A stretch of DNA of 64,000 nt from Hirsutella rhossiliensis (lineage: Eukaryota > Ascomycota > Sordariomycetes > Hypocreales > Ophiocordycipitaceae): NCBI RefSeq assembly GCF_020360975.1, contig NW_025408669.1:620001-684000 (forward strand), written 5' to 3'. Under the pieces are notes generated by a model, which was not told where the DNA came from, made no database searches, and worked only from the letters and a program-made list of their open reading frames with translations. Within the stretch, counting starts at the first letter, position 1. Each line of letters begins with the position of its first letter. Position numbers and translations under genes: made by a program. This document shows positions 14,861 to 28,000 of this stretch, one piece after another.

Positions 14861-16139
14861 AGGGATTTAAGAGATAGTATAGAAATATAAAGGAGAATAA
14901 TAAAGGAAGGGCGAGAGAAAGGGACTAAGAGGAGGGCGAAAGATAAGAAAGGGGAAATAAAGGATAGAAGGGGGAGAAAGAGAAGAAAGTAAGAGTTAAG
15001 GGACGCTTACTAAGGAATAAGAAAAAGATAAAGAAGAACTATAGTATTAAAGGGAAATAATAAAAGATAAATAAGGAATAGATATAAGATAGATAGCGAT
15101 AGAGGATAGATAAAGATAAAGATAAGGGTAGGATATAATAAGATAAGATATAGATATAGTAAGATATACTAAGGATACTAACTTAATTTTAACTAACTAT
15201 AAACGCCCTTTAACTACCGCTTAATTACTTTAAGATATTAAAGTACGTTTAAGCCTAGTATATAAATATAGTAGCGCGGGTAAGCTTAGTATACTAAAAT
15301 AATAGTTAAAGATAAATAGTAAGATAAGGTTAAAAGGGGAATAAAGCATATATATAAAGGTTCGCTTTAATAGTTATTAAATATCCTTTAAGATATATAG
15401 TCTTAAAGGGCGTTAGTAATAGTAATTATATCCTTAATATACTACTATTATATTAGCGTCCTATTAAATAAAGTTTAAGGAGAGTAATAAATAAGAAGGT
15501 AGTATAATCTAGTATAAGTATAAGCGAAGTAGTTATAAGTATATAGTAATACTTAATTTTAATAAGTACTATACTATATCTTAATATTTAGCGACGTTAT
15601 CTAGCTTATATAAGCGAGATAAGGTAGCCGCTATATAGTAGTACTATAGGTCGTACTACGCTTACTAAGAGATATAAGTAAACGCGTCGATTAGCGCGAG
15701 GGTAGTAAAGTATAGTCGCTTAGCGTACTAAGAGGTAGGGTGCCGCTATATAGAGTAAAAAAGCTAGTAGGCGTATAAGGGCCTATAGTAGTTATAATAG
15801 GGCGCGGCGCGGCGATAGAAGTTAGGTAGAGTAAGGGCGCGCGCGCGGAGGAAGTAAAGCTTAAAGGAGGAAAAAGAAAGTAAGAGGGAAAAGGGAAAAA
15901 GAGGGGTATTTATATATAGCGGGGCACGCGTATAGTTAGTAAGGTATAGGGGTATATACGCGGAAGAGGGAGGAATAAAGTAGAACGGGCGTAAATATAA
16001 GCGGTATATAAACGGATAGGGCGAGCGTAAGGTAAAAGGAAGTAACCGCGCGCGCTAAGGAAAAAAGGGAGGGCGATAATAAAAAGGTAGTAAGAGAGGA
16101 ATAAGAGTACTACTAATAAAAGGGGGAGAGTAAGGGTAG

Positions 16140-16396
16140 TATTATAGGCTATACCTATAAAAGGCTAAGGTTATACTATAGCGACCGTACTAAAGTTAAG
16201 CTAAAGTAGACTTATATATAGGTAGAGCTTAACTTAAACTTAGGCCGAATAGCACTTAAATATAGGTTAAGCTAAGGACTAAGGAAGATAGATAACTATT
16301 ACGACTAAGATAAAGTTTTTCTCCTTTCTCCTTAGCTTTAGATAAATAATTACTCGGCCTTATACTACTATACTAAGTATACGCTAGCCCTTAATA
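16140..16396 (+). repeat. 3' LTR of the chromovirus-like element
   Basis: This is a direct repeat of 9,545-9,801, 257 bp, preceded by a purine-rich tract and followed by the target duplication CTACT. Differences from the left LTR are mainly C/T and G/A changes, as expected from RIP. Confidence 0.85.
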
Positions 16397-18164
16397 CTAC
16401 TTTATATATTATAAATCTAATCTTATAGTCCTAAGAGTATACCTTATACTTATTAAGGTAGTATCCTTTTTTACTATAATAAAAGTATCTCTTAAGCTAG
16501 TTAAAAGTATTAACCTAAAACTATATATATTAATTAAATAGGTAGTAAAACCTAATAGTATTTATACTACCTCTTTATTTATAACTTAAAAAGTAGCCTT
16601 TACTATTAATATATTTTTATTCCTTATTAAGCTAGTTAAATATCTACTCTTACTAGTAAGTAAGCTTAATCTTTATATCTTTAAAGGCTTTTATTAAGTC
16701 TAAGATCTCCTTTATAAGCTATCTAGGTTTCTTATCTATTTTCTTTAACTCTTTAAGAAGTTTTTCTTTACTTTTATTAGATTTAGCTTCTTTTATTACT
16801 TTATTAATTTCCTTAAAGAGCTAGTCTTTCTTTAGGTTCTTAAGCTTTTAATTAAAAACTTTAGATACTATATCTCGTCGCTTAACGTCCTAGTAAGGTA
16901 CTAAGTAGTTATTAATTATATAGATAAGGCTTTTATATAAGAGTTTTAAGATAACTTTAAATATCTTTTTATTTCTCTTTATAACGTTAATAATAAGTTC
17001 CTTTAGTATTATATAGTAAATAAAGTATAACTAAACTATAAATTCTTCCTAGCTACTAAAGTATACCTTATATTATAGGTATAAGTAGAAACTAAGCTAT
17101 TTTATAACTTCTATAATAGTTTTAGGCTTTTTAATATTATAATAGTTTAAGCGGTCGTTAGTAGTTTCTAGTTATTTAATATTATATATATAGTAGTATT
17201 AAAGGAGTTTCTTTTTTTCTTCTTTTTAGGTAAGTCTATTTATAAGAATTTTAATAGTAAGGGCTTATATAAAGGAGATATAAACTTTAAGCTAGTCTAT
17301 TTTATCCTTATTATAGATATATTTAATATATATCCCTTATTTAAACTTCTTAAGGAATTTAGTTATATTTTTACTATTAAATTTACTAATAAGTAAGAGC
17401 TATAGTTAGCGGAGTCTTCTTATAAAGTTATCTAAGCTTTTAGTAAGTATATCTTTAAGTCTATTAGTAATCTTATTAATATCTACCTTAATCTTTTTAG
17501 TATCGCTAGTAGTAAGATTAAATAATCCCTTTTAATAGCTAACGTTTCTAAATATAGTATACTTATAGATTATAAGGTTATAAAATTTAAAGTTAAAGCT
17601 TTTAAAGTTAAAGGATATCTTATTATAACTATCTTATTACTTACTTTCTTATTTATTAAAGGGAGGTAAGCGTTCTCTATAAGCTACCGCGTAAAAGAGA
17701 GCTAAGGTTAAGGTTATTAAGGTATCCTTTATTAGTACCTATATTAGTATTATTAATATATATATAAGTAAAAGGTCTTAGTAGGGTTTTAGAACGGTCT
17801 AGATTATACTATTATTATTATTTATATCTTTTAAAGTATTATATAAGGATTATAGTTTCTTAACTAAGTTATTAGTATTAAGGGTTATAAGGCTAATAAT
17901 AAGAGCTTAAGGTTTTTTAGTATTAGCTTATTACTTTTCCTTTACTACTAGCGAAGGTATTATCTAATTATTTATTTACTAGTAAGCCTATTACTTTATT
18001 AGGTCCTTAACTCTAGCTATTAAGGTAGTTACTACTTTAATTATTAAATCCCTAGATTTCTTTTAAAATAGTACCGTTATCTTCTAGGTATTCTTAGCTT
18101 CGTAAAGCTACTTATTACTATATAAATAAAATAAAATAACGAGTTTACGCCTTAAAGACTAGTT

Positions 18165-18538
18165 TTAATAAGGATAAAGGTATATACCTAAAGTATACGT
18201 AGTATATAGCTAAGGATTAGTAAAATAATTAACTATATAATTATTTAATTATTAGTCCTATATATAGCTTTAAGGGTATTAGGTTATTAATATAAGTCTT
18301 AAAGATTTCTTTACTTTATACCTCTTTATCTTTATTAAAGTCGCGTAACTAGCGGCTTTTACTTTAAAGGGGAAAAATAAAAATTCGAATTAACTATAAT
18401 TAAGGAAGATACCTAATTAAATAATTTAGGCCTTTATAAAGCCTTTAGGTATACTTAAAAGGAAGTTAGATAGGGAGTACTAAGGGTCTTATCCTTTTAA
18501 TAGGCTAATATCTATAAGGGTACGATCTTACCTATTAA
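18165..18538 (-). repeat. LTR-like 374-bp repeat, copy D (5' end of gypsy copy 1)
   Basis: This is the reverse-complement copy of the repeat at 50,665-51,037. Its outer ends are TTAATAAGG and CCTATTAA, readable as RIP-altered TTGACGGG...CCCGTCAA termini, i.e. LTR ends TG...CA. The left-hand flank shares the same gypsy internal sequence that follows copy C, supporting its role as a 5' LTR. No matching 3' LTR is visible at the window edge. Confidence 0.7.
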
Positions 18539-20802
18539 ATTATATAAAGCGCTTCTTATAATACTAAGCCCGCTTATATAGCTAGCTATCTTTTATTATA
18601 AGTAATAAGGGATCGAATTAAACTAACTACTTTTAATAGTACTTATATTAGCTACTTTAGATTATATAGCTACTTAGTTTAATATATTACTTATATACTT
18701 TTAAAGGGCTTAAGAGGGTTAACTAAGAAGTATAAGCTTACTTATAAGCTATTATAGCTTATAACTAAGTAGACTAAAACTAATAGCTCTTTATAGCTTA
18801 ACTTATATTAAATAATAAACTATATACCTTTATTAAGATAGCCCCTTTCTTTATAAAGTAAAGCTTTAAACTACCTTTATTAGTTCTTTTTATTATAGAT
18901 ATAGTAGTAAAGTAGTATAGTAATTTATTATTAAAGGGCCGCGCTTTTATATTTATATAAAAGCTATAAAACACTATAGATTATTATTAATCTATAATAG
19001 CTACTATAATATAAGATTAAGAGCGGTATACTAATAAAACTAAGGCTCTAGTAAATTAATTTATAATAAAAGATAAGATATAGCTAAACCTTTATAACTA
19101 TAAGTCGGTATAGTTAAAAAAGAAGTTTAACTAGCTATATATAAAGCTTATAGTATAAAGATTTATTAGCTTAAAGGTTATAAAGCTTAATAGTCTTTTA
19201 ATAAGGGTCTATAATAAGATTAATATAGACCTTTTTTACTAAGCTTCCTTTAACTTATTATTAAAATAAAAAGTAATAGATACTTAACTAACTATAATTA
19301 AAGTAAAAGAAAAAGATAAGTTTAAGGTTAAAAAGATATAGGCTATATACTAAAAAAAGGTTAGTAAAAGGAAACGCTAAAAGGTCCTTATTAAGTAGCA
19401 TAGGTATTTTAACCTTATATAAGAACCTATATATAAGTTTATAAGAGCTATAGCCTTTAATAATTTTTAAGCGTTATTTAAGCTAATAAATAAAAATAAT
19501 AAACTAATAAACTACTAATAATAGCTTAAGCTAGGACTATAAAGTAAATAAAGTAAAGTAAGTAGTTATAATAATATATATATAATAGTATAAGTAAATA
19601 TAAAAATAGCGTTTATTTTAAAGTAGAGCCCTTAGACTACTTAAACCTATCCTTTATTCTTACCTTTATTATTATTATTATCCTTATTATCCTCCTTCTC
19701 CTTCTTATTAATAGCAGCGGCGTTCTTTAAGGCGCTTAAGTAGCCTTTTAAGCTATAAGCTAGTTAGCGGTAGCGGCAGCTCTAAGGGCGGTAGAGGTAA
19801 GGGGGAGGCGACTAGTAGTAGCGGTAAGGGTAGCGGCGGGTATAGCTAAGGGAACCGCCGATAAGGTAATTATAGTAGTATCCCTAGTACTAAGGGAGTT
19901 AGTAGTAAAAGTAAAAGAGTAAGAGAAGAGGAACTTACTTAGGGATAAAGCCTTAGTACTTAAAGGCGCGAAGATTATAGTAAGCGGCTATAGCGGTAGT
20001 AAGGCGCTTCTTAGTAGCCCCCTGTACCTACCTATATATACTAGCCTTTTAAGCCGACGCTATAAAGAGTAGGATAGAAAGCGCTACTTTATAAGCTCGG
20101 CCGGTATATATATATTAGTAATAACTACCGCCGCGGCGGCGCTTAACTTAGTTAGTATAAGGGAGCTCTTATAATATATACTATATATAAGGGGCTATAT
20201 GAGCGGCTCTAGCCTATACTTAGCGCTTATACTTTAAGAAGTTAGTAGAAAATAGCTACTATACTTACTAGGTAGCGGACTTATATAGGTAGTAAAGGTA
20301 GAGGTAAGGGTAGAAGGGCTAGGCGTTATAGGTAGTAGTAAGGATAGTAATATTACTTTAAAGGGCGATATAAGGGCAGCTAGTATAGCAAAGTTATAAG
20401 CGGCGGTAGTAGGCGCGGCTATAGGGGTATAAGTAGGAGCGGTAGTAGTAGCGGAGTTATTATCGGCCGCGCTTAGTATAGTATTAATAAATAACTTTAT
20501 ATACTTTAAGAAAAAAGGAAAAAAAAGAAAATTAAATATATTTACTATAAAAGTTAGTATAATAAAATATAGCCTTTTACTTTATAAGATAAGAAACTTA
20601 CTAGTTAAAGTTATTATTACTATTATTATTATAATTATTACTATAGCTATTCTTATAAGTACTTATTAATAAAGTAGCTTATATAGCTAAAAATAAACTA
20701 ATACTTTTAGTAAAGTAAAGCTTAGTTATTACTACTATTATTATAATTAAAGAAAGAGGAAAAGAAAGAAAAGAAAGAAAGAGGGATACTACTTTATATA
20801 CT
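18539..20802. other. RIPed repeat DNA, unassigned, with a GC-richer low-complexity patch
   Basis: There is no open frame and no domain I recognise. About 18.6-19.5 kb is AT-rich RIPed sequence. About 19,700-20,480 is rich in GCGG/AGCGG words and CpG, which RIP at CpA would spare; it could be the decayed remains of an alanine- or glycine-rich coding repeat. A purine-rich stretch (20,755-20,785) precedes the next LTR-like repeat. Confidence 0.4.
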
Positions 20803-21177
20803 TTAATAAGTAAGATCGTACCTTAATAGATATTAGCCTATTAAAGGGATAAGACCCTTAGCGCTTCCTATTTACCCCCCCTCTTAAGTATACTTAAAGG
20901 CTTTAGAAAAGCCTAGATTATTTAATTAAGTATCCTTTTTAATTATAATTAATTTAAACGTTTATTTTTCCCCTTTAAAGTAAACGCTATTAGTTACTCG
21001 ACTTTAATAAAGATAAAGAGGTATAAAGTAAAGAAATCTCTTAGACTTATATTAATAACCTAAGACCCTTAGAGCTATATATAGGACCTATAATTAGATA
21101 ATTACGCGGTTAATTACTTTATTAATCCTTAGCTATATACTACGCGTGCTTTAAGTATATACCCTTATCCTTATTAA
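20803..21177 (+). repeat. LTR-like 375-bp repeat, copy A
   Basis: This is a direct copy of the repeat at 24,648 and 50,665, sharing GTAAGATCGTAC near the start and CCTTAGC...TTAAA at the end. The right flank differs from that of copy C, so this is an unpaired or solo LTR. It keeps GCGTGC near 21,143, a site mutated in copies B and C. Confidence 0.7.
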
Positions 21178-23405
21178 AATACCCTTTAGTAAACGAGGCT
21201 ACTTAAGGTAAAGGGGATAGGTAACTAAAGGCTTATATAAGTCTAAGCTAGCCGCCGGCCGCTTAAGGGCGTATATAATAGATTATGCTCCTCTTTATAT
21301 AGCTAGCTAGCTAATAAGTATAAAGCTAGGTTCTAGCTACCTAAGTTAATAAGTATAAGGATAATAAAGCTAGTAAGGCTAGTATAATTAATAGGAAAGA
21401 ATAAAGTTAAGCTAGTAATATATAGAGCTTAAGGCTTAATTATATAAAAGCTATTAATAAAGTAGTACTATATTATATTAAAGGGAGGGTACTATATAAG
21501 AGTCTTTAACTATTATAAATTATAAGCTTAAGCTATAGCTTAAGCTATATAATTATATATAAATAGCTAGATCTTATATATATATATATATATATAGGCT
21601 AGCTATATATAAAAGAACTTTATATAGCTTATTAATATTATCTTATAAATAGTACCTATATATATACCTTTACTTACTTTATAATACTTATTATTATTTT
21701 TATAAGAACTATATAATAAGTAAAGTAAGAGGAAGGTTAAGTAGTAGCTAGTATAATAGTTTATATAGTTAGCTTAGTAAATATTAATAAGGCCCTTAAA
21801 ATAAGAAATCTAAAGTCGCCCTTTAAGCTATAGTAATAGATATTAAAGTACTTTTATAACCTTTTACCTTTATTTAAGTCCTAAGAAGTAAATAAGCTTA
21901 ACTTATATAAGCTAAAGGTAAACTATAAAGTTATACTTTATACTAATAAGAAGGGGTAGGAACTACTTTAACGGGGGTATCTATACCTTAAGGAATATAT
22001 ATAGCCCGCGTCGTAAAGTCTTTAGTAAGGTCCTTAGTAGGATCCTTAGTAAAGTCTCTAGCTAGCCCTCTTTTTAATTAAATAATCCCTTAGCCCTTAT
22101 TCGTTTAAGAAAGAAGGAAAAATTTAGTCTATAAAAGAAGTCCTTTTTCCTCCTTAGCTAGTAGATAGTATCTTCTTATTAATATCTTCTTCTATATCTT
22201 TCTCTACTAATATACCTTTTTTAGCCCTCTTTACCTTTATATTACCTTACTTAGTACTTTCTTTTTTTCCTTTATTCCCCTTAGACCCCCTTATCCTTTA
22301 GTTTCTAGCTACTACTATTACTATTAGCGTAGGTATATCTTTAGGTATATACTATAGTTACCGTTAAACTACCTATACTATTTAAGCCGCTATATAGTAT
22401 AATATATATAGAGCTATTAGTACTAAAGAAAATACTAAGAGACCTCTTAAATTAAGGTTTTATTTAACTAAGTAGCTTTATAAGAAGGGCGCTAGTCCTA
22501 TTTATATATAAGCTAAGAAGTAAGATATAGTCTTATTATAACTATAAGGCTTTAAATATAACTATAAAGCTAGACTACTACCCTTTACCTTTAATCTTAA
22601 ATATACTTTATAACCTTTTAAAGGTAAAGTAGTATATAAAGCTAGATATAAAGTAAGTATTTTATAAGGTATAAATTATAAAAAGAGAAAAGTAAAAGAT
22701 AGCTTGTTATATATACTATAGCTTATTTAAGTAGCTTATAATGCCTTATAGCCTTTTAAAAGCGGTTACTACCTTTTAATATTATATTAATAATATACTT
22801 AAGGACTTCCTTAATAAGCTTACTTTTATATATATAAATAATATCCTTATCTATATAAGCGGCTCTTATAAGGACTATATATAAAATATATAAAAGGTCT
22901 TAAAGTACTTATAGCTTTATAAGCTCTCTTAAACTTAGATAAATATAAATTTAAGGTTAAGAAAGTAAAGTACCTTATCTTTATTATTTATATTAATATA
23001 GGTATATAAGCGGACCTTAAAAAATCTAAGCGATTTAAGAATAAGTAGCCCTAACTATATAAATAGGTATATTAAGCTTCCTAGAGTTTATAAACTATTA
23101 AAAGATATTTATTAAGGGCTTCTTTTATATTATAATACCCTTAAATAAGACTATTAAGAAAAGGACTACTTTTTATTAAGGGCTTGTATAAAAGTAAGCG
23201 TTCTATATACTTAAGGACTTATTTTTATAAGCTTTAATACTACTTTAATAAGACTTTAACTAGTCTATAATAGTTATAATAAGCTATAATAGCTAGGCGC
23301 TTAAAGGGATACTTTCCTAAGAAGTAAATAAGTAAATATAACTAATAGTATTTTACTCTTATAAGCTTACCTTAGTAAAGTAGAATTACGCTATTTATAG
23401 TTCTT
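21178..23405 (+). mobile_element. Ty3/gypsy fragment with RT remnant
   Basis: At about 22,440-23,000 a plus-strand reading through stops gives YYPLPLI, KLDI, FYKV, TTFQYYINNILKDFLN and FIYINNILIY. These correspond to conserved gypsy RT blocks, with FIYINNILIY being a RIP-altered VYLDDILIY. The rest of the segment is RIPed, without recognisable domains. It is distinct from the other gypsy copies of the window. Confidence 0.7.
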
Positions 23406-23430
23406 ATAAAAAGAGATATAAGAAGTATAT

Positions 23431-24148
23431 TATTATTATTAAGATTATACTAGTAACCTATCTAAAGGTATTTAGAACTTCGGCGTTAAATAGGAGGGAA
23501 AAACTAAAGTACTTAAAGGAAAACCGTCCCTTCTTTTATAGCTAGTCTACTCTTATACTAGGTCGCGTTTATAATATATAAGAATCTTACGCCGGCTATC
23601 TTAGGTATCGTTAAAGTTAGTCGGAATTATATTAGCCTTACTATAAAGTAACCTTAGAAAGTAACTCCTTTATATACGCGGGGTATATAGTATTAATTAG
23701 TAGTATAAGCGTTTTTAGTTAATAGTTAATAGTTAATTATATAATTATCTCCGACCTTATCTTATAATAATATCTTCCTAGGCTCTACTTTATTTTTCCG
23801 CTATAAGGCTTAGCGGGCTATTTTTTATTAATACCGGCCTTTAGCTAGGCTAGTAGTTAGGTTATTATACTAACTTTACGCTATACTTATTAAGTTACTA
23901 GTATCGGCCCTAGGTTTTTATTTTCCTAGTTAAGGGGCCCGGACTAAGGTTAGGGGGAGGTCCTAACGAATTCGTCGCTAGGTTTAGGTAAGCGAGGTCT
24001 AAGCCGGCCTACTTATAGCGGGGCTAGACTACTAGTATATTTATAAGCGCTTTTAAAAGCGCTAATTAGCTAATTAATAAGTAGGTTAGCGTAGTTTACT
24101 AGTCCGACTAAAAGTTAATCGTGCCTTTACCTAGATTTAAACCGACTT
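23431..24148 (-). mobile_element. SINE-like element, copy 2 (5'-truncated)
   Basis: This minus-strand copy lies inside the left copia LTR, flanked by a perfect 13-bp target duplication ATAAGAAGTATAT (23,418-23,430 and 24,149-24,161). The simple-repeat tail (reverse of AAT repeats) is at the left end. The 5' head is missing about 50 bases, including box A, as expected from incomplete reverse transcription. Confidence 0.85.
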
Positions 24149-24647
24149 ATAAGAAGTATATATAAAATATATAAAGGTAAAAAGAGAGGTAAGGGGTTAG
24201 ATAGGTAAAGTAAAGATATTTAATTCTTATAAGGGTAGTAATTATAATAAGGGAGTAAATACTATATTACTTTATTTATCTATCTTTCCTTTATTTAAAG
24301 CCCCTTTTTATACTTATTTAGTATCTTACTTAATAAAGAAGATATTACTTAAAGGAGCTATTAATATCCTTATAACTTCTAAGCTTTTTACTAGTTTTTC
24401 CCCTTTATTCTAGCCGTTACTAGTATATCTATCTTATCTCTTACTACCTCTATAAGAAGCTATAGCTACTTTTACTTCCCCTTATACCCCTACCCTCTTC
24501 TTTATATTACTTTTTAGCTTCTTCTTTCTTTTTACTAAGGGATATCTCTAAGAACTATAAAATTAAGCTACGCTTTATAATATACCTCCTTAGCTATAGC
24601 TTACTTTTAAGAAAGGGTAAAGCTAAATAATTAGGCCTATAAGTATT

Positions 24648-25021
24648 TTAATAGGTAAGATCGTACTACTATAGATATTAGCCTATTAAAGGGATAAGAC
24701 CCCTAGCACTCCCCTTCCTACTTACTTTTAAGTATACTTAAAGGCTTTATAAAGACCTTAATTATTTAATTAGGTATCTTCTATAATTATAATTAATTTA
24801 AATTTTTGTTTTTCCCCTTTAAAGTAAAGGCCGCTAGTTACGCGACTTTAGTAAAGAGAAAGAGGCATAGAGTAAAGAAATCTCTAAGACTTATATTTAT
24901 AACCTAAGGCCCTTAGAGCTATATATAGGACCGACGATTAAATAATTACGTAGTTAATTACTCTACTAATCCTTAGCTACGTACTACGTATACTTTAGGT
25001 ATATGCCTTAGTCCCCGTTAA
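24648..25021 (+). repeat. LTR-like 374-bp repeat, copy B
   Basis: This direct copy of the family (A, C, D) sits inside the 3' end of the copia element. It ends CCCCGTTAAA, closer to the unmutated form than the other copies. It is probably a solo LTR inserted after the copia element. Confidence 0.7.
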
Positions 25022-28000
25022 AGTATATAGAGGAAGTCTTAGTTTATACTTATTCCTTACTTAAGAAATCTAGGTTTTAGCCCTAGGCTCTTTTAGACTT
25101 ACTTTAGGAAAAGGGGCCTAAGAAGGAATTAAGTCTTATAAGAAAAGGGGTCTTCTCTAAAGATAAGTCCTTAAAAAGGGGGCCTTTAAGAAGAATAAGT
25201 CTTAATGAAGCTAAGGGCCCTCCTTTAAGATAAGTCTTAGTTCCTCTCTTTAGCTATAGACGTCTCCTTCTTTATATATACTATTAGCTCCTCTTATAAA
25301 CTCTTAAAGCAGGCTTTTAAGAATAAGCTTCTCTTAAACGTCTTTTAGCTTAATTTACTATAAAAAGATAGCTAGCTTTTACTTTAATAAGGGTTTTATA
25401 AGACTATTAGCTTTTATTATTACTATTAAAACCTAATAGTTAGAAATAAGTCCCCTTTAAACCTCTTAATATATCTAATTCTAATAGATATTAATATATA
25501 ATAGCTAGGTTAATAGCTTTACGTTTTCTATTAGAATTTATATAGTTTATATATTATCGTATTCTATAAATAATAAGGTAGGAATTTATAGTTATAAAGA
25601 TATAAGTAGCTAGCTAAGGAAAATAGCTTCCTTTAAAGCTTTTATAAGACTTAGTAGCTTTACCTTTATACTTAAAGTTATAGTAATAGCTTACTTTAAA
25701 GCTTTCTAAGTAATAGTTCCTTTAAAAAGGGATATAATATACCTTTATAAGCTCTCTTTATTTAAGGAATTATTTATAAAGGACTAATTAATTAAATAAA
25801 TAAAGATATTAGTAGCTAGTTTCCTTCCTTTACTCTTTAAGGTATAGACTATATAATCTTATTAGATAGAGATAAAGGATAGCTCTATCTACTACTTCTT
25901 AGTACCTAGGGCTAGGATTTTAGTTATACTTAGTTAGCTTATAAACTATAAAAGAGATATCTAGTTTAGTAAAGGTAGCTAAAAGAAGTAAGGAGTATAC
26001 CTTCTATTAATATAGGTGTTTCTCTTACTCCTTAGCTTAAAAGGATAGATTAAGTAAGAGCTTTTTATTTAATATAAGTATAAAGGGAAGCTTCTTTTTA
26101 AGGGAATTAAGGAGGAGTTTATAAGCGACCTTATTAATATAGGCGTCTTAGGTAAGCTAGATAGTCTATTAAGACCTATTTTAAAGGATTTAAATTCCCT
26201 AGGAACTACTTTAGCTCTCTTTAATAAGTTATCTTATACCTTTATTATAATCCTTTTATAGCCTCCTTAGTAATTACTTCTTCCTTTTTTAGGTAGGCCT
26301 ATATAATATTATCGATATAAAAGAAGACTATAATTTTACCTTTTTATATTATATATAGTTCTTAAGGGACTTTCTTATAGCTTAATACTTTAAAGGATCC
26401 TATTAAATACTATTACTAAAGAAAGGGTAATCTTTATAGTTTATATAAACCTTTCCTAAGCTATAGAATCTTTCTTAGCTTTTAAAAGCTTAGTAGAAAG
26501 CGTATATAGATAACTTCTTTTCTTTTAAGGGGGTAGTTAATAAAGGTAATAATAGTATCTATTTAATTAAGTTCGAGGTCGAATTCTACTACTATAGGTA
26601 TAAGGGTTTAAAAAGATATCCCTACTAAAGTTATTACCTTAGTAAGAAGATCCCCCTTTTCCTATTAGTTCTTATAAACGACTAGCTAGGCTTTATACTT
26701 TTAAAGGAAGCTATATTTATTAGTCCTATAAATAATAACCTACTTATAGCTAAGGACCTATTTTTCTCTTACCTTTTCTTTTAAGACCTCTTTAAAAGAA
26801 CCTATCTCTTTATATAAGGCTAGGTAGTCTTTCTAGGCCTAGAAAAACTAGTCTTTAAAGGGGTGTTTTTCTAGCTACTTTTAGTTTACTAGTAAGTCTA
26901 AGAGGTTTCTTTTATATACCTTCCTTATTAATAGAAGCTTAAAAAGCTAGCTTATTATAAATGCTTTATAGGAACTATCTTTTATAGGCGTTAAATAAAA
27001 GTTAGGAAAATAATTAAAATAAGGGAGAGGTTAGTCTTCTTTAGTAACTATATTAGGCCCTATACCTCTCTTTACTTCTTAAAGTAAGGATAAGGGGCAT
27101 CTAGGTAATCTTTTAAGAGAGAGAAAGGTACCTTTCCTACCCCTTAAGAGTTAAAATAAGAAAACTAATAAAAAGGGCTACTTTTAGATCTTTATCTTAT
27201 TCTATAAGAGGAGGCATAGAAAGGTAAGCGTATTCTAGCTCTACCGCTTTCCTATAGTCTCTTTCTTTATCTAGATTATTTAATTTAATAGCTTCCTTTT
27301 TTTTAAAAGTTAGCGTTATCCTTAACTACTTTAGTATTAGTTTCTTTTTCTATTTCCTTATCTAGGACCTCTTCTTATAACTATTAAGAAGGGGGGATTT
27401 AAATTTTCTAAATTAGCTAGCGTTAAGAAAGTAAGAGGGGCTATTAATCCCTCTTTTTCTTAAGGAAGCTAGATTCGTTAAAATTTATATCCTTAGTTAA
27501 AATAACCTTTTATAAAAGAAGAATCTAGATTTAAAAGATATTTATAAAATTATAAATAATAAGGTAACTAATAAATACTCTAAGATTAAGCTTTCTTTTC
27601 TTCTTCCTTTTTAGCTATATATTAATAGTTATAGTATATACCTTATAGCTATAGGTATAAAGGTAAGCTAGCGAGGCCCTCCTTTTTATAAAGAGCTTAA
27701 AAGGGGATTTCTAGTCTATTTCTTAGGTAGTCCTTTTAAGGTCCTTAAGGTCCCTATAGCCCTTAGGGTCCTTAAGGTTCCTAGGGGTCTAGTTCTATAG
27801 GTAATATATAGTTTTAATAACTTCCCTTTAAAGGTTATAAGGAAGCTTTATTTCTAGTCTTATTATATAGGCCCTTTTTATTATAGTACCCCTTAATCTT
27901 TCTATCCCTCCGTTTTAGGCCTAGGTATTTAGTAATAATAGGAGGGGTAAAATACCCCCTTTTTAAAGCTAATTTATAATATCTTTTATAAATAGCTCTT

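Larger units (their letters stand above)
9545..16396 (+). mobile_element. Complete but dead chromodomain-type Ty3/gypsy LTR retrotransposon (chromovirus-like)
   Basis: Two 257-bp LTRs (9,545-9,801 and 16,140-16,396) bound the element, flanked by a 5-bp target duplication CTACT (9,540-9,544 and 16,397-16,401). The uninterrupted host site, with a single CTACT, can be read on the reverse strand near 52,800. Reading through stops on the plus strand gives aspartic protease, RT, integrase and a C-terminal chromodomain in the order expected of chromoviruses. A purine-rich tract precedes the right LTR (about 16,120-16,138). RIP has broken all frames. It inserted into gypsy copy 1 and is therefore younger than that copy. 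Confidence 0.85.
1..18538 (-). mobile_element. RIP-degraded Ty3/gypsy retrotransposon, copy 1 (interrupted by two later insertions)
   Basis: This block is the reverse complement of about 50,665-61,970. Base 1 corresponds to about 61,970, 7,322 to about 54,645, and the pairing resumes at 8,097-9,544 and 16,397-18,164 after two insertions are removed. By this alignment the RT remnant lies near 5.7-6.3 kb, RNase H near 5.0-5.4 kb and integrase near 4.1-4.7 kb, all on the minus strand. It ends at 18,165-18,538 in the same LTR-like repeat that precedes copy 2. CpA and TpG are almost absent and every frame is full of stops, so nothing is coding. The 59.0-62.0 kb counterpart (1-2.9 kb) may belong to another element joined to it, because I could not recognise its protein. 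Confidence 0.8.

Noticed and set aside
18165..21177. A DNA transposon with 374-bp terminal inverted repeats (copies D and A)
   Set aside because: Copy D is joined to gypsy internal sequence exactly as copy C is, and the ends read as TG...CA, so LTRs explain the repeat better; no transposase seen.
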